Shown here one piece after another: positions 1-6,100 of a stretch of DNA of 7,980 bases (position 1 is its first letter; every line of letters begins with the position of its first letter). Location: contig JAHIOG010000480.1 of the NCBI GenBank assembly GCA_018895675.1, forward strand, positions 1 to 7,980, given 5' to 3'. The position numbers and the translations under genes are program-made. This DNA is from a bacterium (GTDB lineage Bacteria; Fidelibacterota; UBA2242). Below the pieces are notes generated by a model that worked only from the letters and a program-made list of their open reading frames with translations, had not been told where the DNA came from and did no database searches.

Positions 1-2
1 AA

Positions 3-1385
3 ACAGCCATTACATACACGGCAGCTCGTGATGCGGGTTATTATCACGGAGGACTTCTATTCGGCAGAGGGGTTCGAGATGTCTGCCAGGATATCATGGG
101 CAAACTCATAGTTGAACCCGTAAAAGTGAAGAAAAGAGTTATCGAAGTTCTAAATAAGCAATTTCCAGACGGTAGCACACTGCATAACTATTTCCCCCTT
201 TCCGGTGATGGAGAGAAGACCGGTCACTCCGATACTCCGCTATGGCTGCCATTCGCCGTGATACAGTATTTAAAAGAAACTGCGGATTTTGATTTCTTGA
301 ACTTTGAAGTGGAATATTTCAAATGTGGTCAAAAGGATACGGTGCTTGACCATATAAAAAAAGCGATTGATTTTGTGCTTTTAAGTCTTGATGAAAGAGG
401 ATTACCCAGGCTTGGATTCGGAGATTGGAATGACACACTCGATCATTTAGGGGAAAAAGGAGTAAGTATCTGGGTTGCACAATTCCTTGCCTACATACTC
501 GTTGAGATGGCTGATTTAATGAGGGCAACAGGAGATATAGGGGGAAGGAACAACTATCTGAGACTGCATTCTGAGATAAAAGAAAATATTCAAAAATATG
601 CGTGGGACGGAAAATGGTTCATAAGGGCAATTAATGATTGTGGAGTTCCAATAGGCTCATCAAAAGACAAAGAACCACGTATTTTCTTAAATACTCAGTC
701 CTGGGCTATTCTGGGTAAAGTTGCGGAGAAGCGGCAGATACTTCGTATTATTGAGGAAGTTAAAACCCATCTGTTTGATGAAAAAGGCATTGCTCTTCTT
801 TCACCGCCTTACACCCGGATAGATGACCATATAGGGCTGGTTACTCGATGTGTTCCAGGGAAAAAAGAAAATGGAGCAATTTTTAATCACGCTGTTGCAT
901 GGTTTATTATAGCATGTTGCGAAGCCGGAAACGGTAATCTGGCTTTTGAAGTATATTCAAATACATTGCCCCCCGTAGTCTCGAAAGATATCCGACAATA
1001 TTGCACTGAGCCCTATGTCTACTCAGAGTATGTAACGAGCCGAAGTCACTCTACCTACGGTCAGGCAAGTCATTCATGGTTAACCGGTTCCGCCGTATGG
1101 ATGCAGAGAGCGGCAATGGAATACATCCTTGGAATACGTGCTGATTATAGAGGACTGTTAGTTAAGCCATGTATACCCTCAAATTGGATGGAGTATAAAG
1201 CAGTTCGACACTTTCGCGGATGTGAATATCAGATACATATCTTAAACCCACACAAGCTATGCAAAGGAAAACCCGTAATTGAGGTCAATGGAGAACGCTG
1301 GAGTGATATACATCTTCCCGTTTCAAAAGAACCCCAAAAATACAATGTTAAAGTAGTCCTTGAGAAGGAGAATAACATTGATTAA
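3..1385 (+). CDS. GH94 family glycoside phosphorylase, C-terminal part (5' end outside window)
   Basis: The frame is open from the left edge, and the 31 codons before the first ATG (position 96) already carry GH94 sequence (YHGGLLFGRGVRDVCQD), so the start lies upstream and ATG 96 is not the true start. Numbering from that ATG: the (alpha/alpha)6-barrel region includes QFPDGS (22-27) and SDTPLWL (45-51). GFGDWND (107-113) holds the family's general-acid Asp, probably D110. NGAIFNH (259-265) and WLTGSA (328-333) match the conserved His and Thr-Gly that bind phosphate in characterised members. The last ~75 residues are the usual C-terminal beta region. GH94 enzymes phosphorolyse beta-linked glucosides or GlcNAc disaccharides to a sugar 1-phosphate in the cytoplasm. 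The EPYVYSEY...SHSWLTG stretch recalls chitobiose/cellobiose phosphorylases, but substrate is not decidable. The stop overlaps the next gene, so the two are probably cotranscribed. Family assignment is firm; subfamily is a guess. Confidence 0.93.
   Translation, partial: TAITYTAARDAGYYHGGLLFGRGVRDVCQDIMGKLIVEPVKVKKRVIEVLNKQFPDGSTLHNYFPLSGDGEKTGHSDTPLWLPFAVIQYLKETADFDFLNFEVEYFKCGQKDTVLDHIKKAIDFVLLSLDERGLPRLGFGDWNDTLDHLGEKGVSIWVAQFLAYILVEMADLMRATGDIGGRNNYLRLHSEIKENIQKYAWDGKWFIRAINDCGVPIGSSKDKEPRIFLNTQSWAILGKVAEKRQILRIIEEVKTHLFDEKGIALLSPPYTRIDDHIGLVTRCVPGKKENGAIFNHAVAWFIIACCEAGNGNLAFEVYSNTLPPVVSKDIRQYCTEPYVYSEYVTSRSHSTYGQASHSWLTGSAVWMQRAAMEYILGIRADYRGLLVKPCIPSNWMEYKAVRHFRGCEYQIHILNPHKLCKGKPVIEVNGERWSDIHLPVSKEPQKYNVKVVLEKENNID
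1363..1370 (+). promoter_or_regulatory. Shine-Dalgarno deciding a TTG start at 1378
   Basis: AGAAGGAG lies inside the end of the GH94 gene and ends 7 nt before TTG 1378. The other in-frame TTG, at 1360, lies upstream of this site and so cannot use it. Starting at 1378 also gives a compact, typical signal peptide. This makes 1378 the better start. Confidence 0.75.
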
Positions 1386-3039
1386 GCGGTTTGTAATATT
1401 CTTTTTATTTCCAATTTTCGTTTCTGCAGATGTTATTTTTACCTGGGAAGAAGTGTCTATGGATTTGCCTCCTTCCATGAGGGTTTTTGAAGGTGTAAAT
1501 TATAATCGTCCCGTTCGCGCCTGGTACATTGATGTCGATCTATCAGATACCAACATCGTAATTAAACCGGTTATGCATGAAGGAAGCTATTGTGAAACTG
1601 TTTCTTCGATGGTATCACGGAATAATGGTTATGCAGGAATAAATGGTGGCTTTTTTTATTCAGGAATTGCTCTGGGCTTGGTGCAAACTGACGGAATTAT
1701 CCTTTGCGCTCCGCTCGCTACTATCGTAAGATCGGGTGTAACATATTATCCAACCAGAGGCGCCTTTGGTATTAAACCGGATGGCACCCCGGACGTAACA
1801 TGGGCATATATGTGGCAAAACGCAGTATATAGCTACCCCGAACCAAATCCTAATTATCAAGGTAATCCGGCTCCTCCTCCGGACCCCGCGCTTTTTACTC
1901 CAAATGCCGAACCGTGGAATACCTATCAGAGTATAGGAGGAGGTCCTAATCTTGTTAGCAACGGTGTAGTAAATGTGACTTATGAAGAGGAGATTTTTTG
2001 GGATAGTGGCGTAGGATTAGATAATAACGATCCTCGAACAGCTATTGGTTATACATCTGGCAATCATGTTATAATGTTTACGGTTGATGGTCGCCAGAAT
2101 AATTGGAGTCTTGGGTTAAGTATTCCGGAAGTTGCGGAAACAATGATCAACCTCGGTTGTGTAGAGGCTATTGGATTGGATGGTGGAGGGTCTACAACGG
2201 TTATAGCAGTTGACTCTCTATTAAATAAACCCTCCGATGGTGATCAGCGTCAGGTCGCTAATGCCCTGGTTGTTATGCCAAAACCTGAACCCCCACCACC
2301 AAGTTTGATCTTCGATACAGATGATGCTGCTTACAATGAATTCGGAACAGGTTGGTTCGAGAGTTCAAATACAGGATACTGGGGAAATACAAAAGCTCGG
2401 TTGAATGCTGTCGGCAGTGGTTCCGACTACGCCGTGTGGCAAGCAGTTGTACCATATTCCGGGCTCTGGAAAATTGATGCATGGTGGGTTCCTGCATCTA
2501 ACAGGGCGATAGATACACCATTCATTGTTTCATCCGGATTTGTTAGAGATACACTTTTTGTTAATCAAAGATTGGGAGCTAATCAATGGAATGAGATAGG
2601 AAAATGGAATTTTGAAGGTGGTGATTCTGTTGAGGTGATCGTTACCGATGAAGCCAGTGGGAATGTTTCAATTTACGTCTGTACAGATGCAATTCGATTG
2701 ACTTTGATTGATTCTGTAACTACCAGTGTTACTGAAATTATTCCGGTTCCTAGATTCTCAGACATTATTATTGGCTATCCCAATCCATTTAACGCTTCTA
2801 TAAATTTTAAGATTAAAAATATAGATTCACAATTGGAACGGGTAGCGATATATGATTTAACGGGGCATAAAATAATTGATTTGTCTGAGCGTATAGTCCG
2901 GCGGCTGCCGGATGGAAGTTCAACCCTATTCTGGGATGGAAGAAACAGTATCGGCAATGTTGTATCAAGTGGTATATATTTCATCCAACTTGTTAACAAA
3001 GGAGGTGAATGGACACATAAAATATTAATGCTCAGGTAA
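1378..3039 (+). CDS. Exported phosphodiester glycosidase (NAGPA domain) with golvesin-like domain and C-terminal sorting domain
   Basis: 553 residues from the TTG at 1378. A signal peptide (MIKRFVIFFLFPIFVSA, cleavage near residue 17) points to export. The NAGPA / DUF2233-type domain spans about 45-301 and shows the family landmarks GINGGFF (87-93), PRTAIG (219-224), VDGR (236-239), GLDGGGST (266-273) and VANALVV (293-299). Members hydrolyse sugar-1-phosphodiesters; the animal homologue uncovers mannose 6-phosphate by removing GlcNAc. A proline-rich linker (PKPEPPPPS, 301-309) leads to a beta domain at 311-444. Its AWWVPASNRA, VNQ...QWNEIG and TDAIRL segments resemble the golvesin C-terminal-like / Xly carbohydrate- or wall-binding domain. 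Residues 460-553 are a YPNPFN (467-472) sorting domain, ending VVSSGIYFIQLVN...HKILMLR, as expected of a type IX secretion cargo. The gene overlaps GH94 by 8 nt, which suggests translational coupling. NAGPA and sorting calls are strong, the golvesin-like call moderate; the natural substrate is unknown. Confidence 0.9.
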   Translation: MIKRFVIFFLFPIFVSADVIFTWEEVSMDLPPSMRVFEGVNYNRPVRAWYIDVDLSDTNIVIKPVMHEGSYCETVSSMVSRNNGYAGINGGFFYSGIALGLVQTDGIILCAPLATIVRSGVTYYPTRGAFGIKPDGTPDVTWAYMWQNAVYSYPEPNPNYQGNPAPPPDPALFTPNAEPWNTYQSIGGGPNLVSNGVVNVTYEEEIFWDSGVGLDNNDPRTAIGYTSGNHVIMFTVDGRQNNWSLGLSIPEVAETMINLGCVEAIGLDGGGSTTVIAVDSLLNKPSDGDQRQVANALVVMPKPEPPPPSLIFDTDDAAYNEFGTGWFESSNTGYWGNTKARLNAVGSGSDYAVWQAVVPYSGLWKIDAWWVPASNRAIDTPFIVSSGFVRDTLFVNQRLGANQWNEIGKWNFEGGDSVEVIVTDEASGNVSIYVCTDAIRLTLIDSVTTSVTEIIPVPRFSDIIIGYPNPFNASINFKIKNIDSQLERVAIYDLTGHKIIDLSERIVRRLPDGSSTLFWDGRNSIGNVVSSGIYFIQLVNKGGEWTHKILMLR

Positions 3040-3054
3040 AAATAATGTATTGAG

Positions 3055-3064
3055 AGGAGGTGAT
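3055..3064 (+). promoter_or_regulatory. Strong Shine-Dalgarno with no obvious gene
   Basis: AGGAGGTGAT is a near-complete complement of the 16S rRNA 3' tail. It sits 15 nt after the stop of the phosphodiester glycosidase gene and 130 nt before the next large gene, so it cannot serve that gene's start directly. Possible starts near it are ATG 3063 (a 7-codon ORF, spacing too short) and GTG 3073 (a 21-codon ORF, 12 nt after AGGAGG). Confidence 0.45.
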
Positions 3065-3072
3065 GAAAAAAA

Positions 3073-3138
3073 GTGAATTGTTTTAAGGTTAGTTGCTCAT
3101 TCAAATTATTAACTATTAAAAGAGGAGGAGGAATATGA
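3073..3138 (+). CDS. Possible 21-codon leader ORF 1
   Basis: A GTG-started frame (peptide begins MNCFKVSCSFKLL and ends KRGGGI) ends in TGA at 3136-3138, overlapping the ATG of the next small ORF as ATGA (3135-3138). An AGGAGG ribosome site lies 12 nt upstream, longer than ideal. The Gly-rich end is simply the reading of the next Shine-Dalgarno sequence (GGAGGAGGA), so ribosomes translating it would run across the site that loads the next ORF. No homology is recognised. It may be non-coding; the case rests on the ribosome site and the ATGA overlap. Confidence 0.22.
   Translation: MNCFKVSCSFKLLTIKRGGGI
3123..3131 (+). promoter_or_regulatory. Strong Shine-Dalgarno for ATG 3135
   Basis: AGGAGGAGG stands 3 to 6 nt before ATG 3135, depending on which GGAGG unit pairs. 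That ATG opens only a 20-codon ORF. The site is stronger than the ribosome site of the 1534-residue gene itself (AGGAG). Confidence 0.55.
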
Positions 3139-3197
3139 CAAATATGAAAATGAGAATGTTTTGTTATTCACTTAAAAAACAGGAGATGTTATTATGA
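3135..3197 (+). CDS. Possible 20-codon leader ORF 2, coupled to the large gene
   Basis: ATG 3135 follows a very strong ribosome site. The ORF reads MTNMKMRMFCYSLKK... for 20 codons and stops at TGA 3195-3197, which overlaps the start codon of the large gene as ATGA (3194-3197). The peptide is basic, has five methionines, and has no clear signal peptide or known family. The ribosome site of the large gene (3180-3185) lies inside it. This is the geometry of a translationally coupled leader peptide, in which translation of the small ORF would deliver or reinitiate ribosomes at ATG 3194. It could instead be a decayed start region. No homologue can be named. Confidence 0.4.
   Translation: MTNMKMRMFCYSLKKQEMLL
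3180..3185 (+). promoter_or_regulatory. Ribosome binding site for the 1534-residue gene
   Basis: CAGGAG ends 8 nt before ATG 3194. Good spacing, plus a signal peptide starting exactly at this ATG (MKKIKILSVLLILSF), fix the start. Confidence 0.75.
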
Positions 3198-6100
3198 AGA
3201 AGATTAAAATCTTATCCGTTCTTCTGATATTGAGCTTCGTATCATTAGCTCTAGGACAATCTGTATCAGAAGTCTGGAAGTTCCCGGCTGATGATGCAAA
3301 TGCAGCCGCATGGCAGGCTGCAGGTAATGCTCGAGGTATTGATTTCAATGCTAATTCAACTCACACTGGAAACACTGTGATTATAGCTGATCATACCGGT
3401 AATATCGTACACGTTCATAATGCCGCTGATGGTTCATATCTCTGGTCACTAGACACAACCGGAGTTGGCTCCGTTTTTACAGGACATACGGTTTCACCTT
3501 ACCGTGTTGCTGTTACCGAAGACGGACAAATTTTCGCAAACTCATTCGACGGAATTATTGTAAAATGGGCTGATGATGCTGCATCTACCGTGCCTTCAAT
3601 TGTGATTGATCTTTCAGGTGAAACAGGCAACAGTCGTTCGTTGGAGGCTGTCGGCTCCGGTAATAACGTTCGTATTTTATTCAGTAAAGGAACAGATATC
3701 CGTGTTTTTGATGACGACGGAACCGGCACTTTTGTTGAATCCGTCGGACGGACTATCGCAACCGGCTGGACAGCTGAATGTGAAGCAATCGCATCCGCAG
3801 ATTCGAATCTTGTCTATGCCTCTAAGATTGGTTCAGGTGGAGATCAGAAACCTTTTCGCCGGGTCTATGAACTCACAGCCACAGGTTATGTAAACAACGA
3901 GACTTTAGTTGCGGCATTACCATATATATCCTGGTTCCAACCAAATGGCTTGGATGTTGGCGCTGGTTATTATATTCTAGCTGAAGCTGCAGGAGTATAC
4001 GATGGTTTTGCTATCGGCACTATTGCCGGAGCCAACTATAACCCTGAATCTGGTGACATAGATGTGGACAATGTATATGATGGAGGAATGAATGGCACAA
4101 GTACTGTAGCGGATATAGCATTTGATCCAACTACTCTTAGTGCATATTGGACTACTGCCGGTACCGGCGCAACAGCCGGAATTGGCTGTATTAAAGCAAT
4201 TGAACCACCACCTGCCTCAGACGGCGATCTTGTAGTAAATGAGATCCACTATAATCCTGCATCAAGCCAAGGGACTGATGAGCTCTATGAATTTTTAGAA
4301 ATCTACAATACGACTACTGCAGCTATTGACTTGACAGGATTAACACTTGAATCAGGTACTAATATTGTTGATTTAAGCGGAAATACAATAGCAGCGAATG
4401 ATTTTGTAGTGGTTGCTTATACAGGAGCAACTTACTCTTCATTAACTTGTCCGGTTATTGGTGTTGGCGCTTATTTTGGTCTTTCAAACACCGCGAGTAC
4501 TTTTTTAATCAAATACGGTGATACAGTAATTGATAGTGTTAGTTACGATGACGATGGTGATCCATGGCCCTCTGTGGCTGACGGCGGTGGACCTTCACTG
4601 GAATTAAAAGATCCTTTAACTGATAATGCATTAGGTGAAAACTGGCAAGCAAGCTATGTTGTCGGTGGAACACCTGGTCAGGTAAATTCCACACTTCCTC
4701 CAGTCTTCGACTGGGAACTGGATATCAATTCATACTCGTTTTTCAATAACGATCATTGTACCCGCGGTATTGCCTACAATCCGGCAGCAGAACACTTGCT
4801 TGTAGCCAGCCGGACGGGTGGTAGTAATGTTTTTATTTTGGATGCGGCAACTGGAGATTCATTAAGCAAGCTGGATATGACGGGGATCAGCGGTGGAACC
4901 TATGCGATGAATATCATACGTGTCGATTTAGATGGCGTGATTTATCTTGGAAATTTAGGTGGTATAAGCGGAAGTATCTTCAAAATATATCGTTGGGAAA
5001 ACGAATCATCTGCTCCTACAGTAGCTTTCGAAGGCGCTGTTGCCCAGAGAACAGGCGATTCCTTCGGTCTTTATGAAACCGGTACATCAACTACTCTTTA
5101 TGCCAGTGGTTCAGGTAGTACACACATTTATGCATTTACTACTTCCGACGGTCTATCTTATGCAATTACAGATACTATTACGGTTGCTTCCGGGTTAGCC
5201 CGCGGCGGTATTTCCCCGATTGGAAACGGAGAATTTTGGGTGGATGGCGCCGGAACATCAACCAGCCATATAGCTTCAGATGGGTCAGTTATTGCCGCCA
5301 TTGACGGAAACCTGGTTGATATTGGTTGGCATAATGTTGCCTATATCCCAACATCAGGTGGCAGAAAATTAGTTTCCATCGTTGGGAGAAACAGCACTGT
5401 CCGCGGTAACCAGGTACAGGTCTGGGATATTACCAGTTCAGAAACGAATCCTGCACTTCTGGATACAGTAGATCTAACCGGCACATACAATGCAAATGTA
5501 AATGCATCCGGAGACCTTGCTTTTAAAGACAATGGAGACGGAACAATAACGATTTATGAAATGATTACTAACAATGGAATTGCCGCCTGGACATTAGCTG
5601 TTCCACCAGCGATTCCCGAACTAACCATCGCAGAGGCTAAGGTAGATGCTAATAGTGACTTTGTACCCGACCTGCTAAATGAAACGGTAACAATTCATGG
5701 TGTGATAACTACTCCAAATTATGATTCTAATACAAATTATCACTTTCAAGATGCTACTGCAGGTATTTGCTTGCAGACATTTTCCTTTACTTTAGGTTTA
5801 AATCCAGGTGACGAAGTTACTATTACGGGAAAAATTACACAGTACAACGGTTTGACACAGATCAATCCTGCTTCTGAAACTGATGTATCAGTAATAAGTA
5901 CAGGCAACGTTATTGAACCATCCAAAATCACTCTTTCAGAACTTGATGAATCTACTGAAGGTATGTTAGTTGAAGTAGATAGTGTTTGGATAGTAAACCT
6001 TGCAGACTGGCCCGCTGAAGGCAGTAATGCAGATATTGACCTGACTGATGGAATTGATACAGTTACACTTAGAATTGATAAGGAAACAGACCTTGACGGC

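Noticed and set aside
1360..1377. TTG 1360 as start of the phosphodiester glycosidase
   Set aside because: The ribosome site AGAAGGAG lies downstream of it, and TTG 1378 gives correct spacing and a normal signal peptide.
2775..3104. Minus-strand 109-residue open frame
   Set aside because: It is antisense to the well-supported sorting domain and intergenic leader region; no recognisable protein features.
3093..3119. Promoter-like TTGCTC and TATTAA boxes, 15 bp apart
   Set aside because: The match is weak, the spacing short, and such boxes are frequent in AT-rich gaps; the preferred promoter consensus of this lineage is unknown.
3071..3173. AAGTGAAT (3071-3078) complementary to ATTCACTT (3166-3173), which could hide GTG 3073
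   Set aside because: An 8-bp match at this distance in AT-rich sequence is expected by chance fairly often, and no longer stem extends it.
3606..3893. Plus-strand 95-residue open frame inside the large gene
   Set aside because: It overlaps the continuous 1534-codon frame, whose domains and repeats are clear; no family recognised.
5636..5665. DANSDFVPD reads like a dockerin or thrombospondin-3 calcium loop
   Set aside because: It is a single occurrence at the entry of the OB-fold-like domain, where this phrase is common; there is no paired repeat as a dockerin needs.
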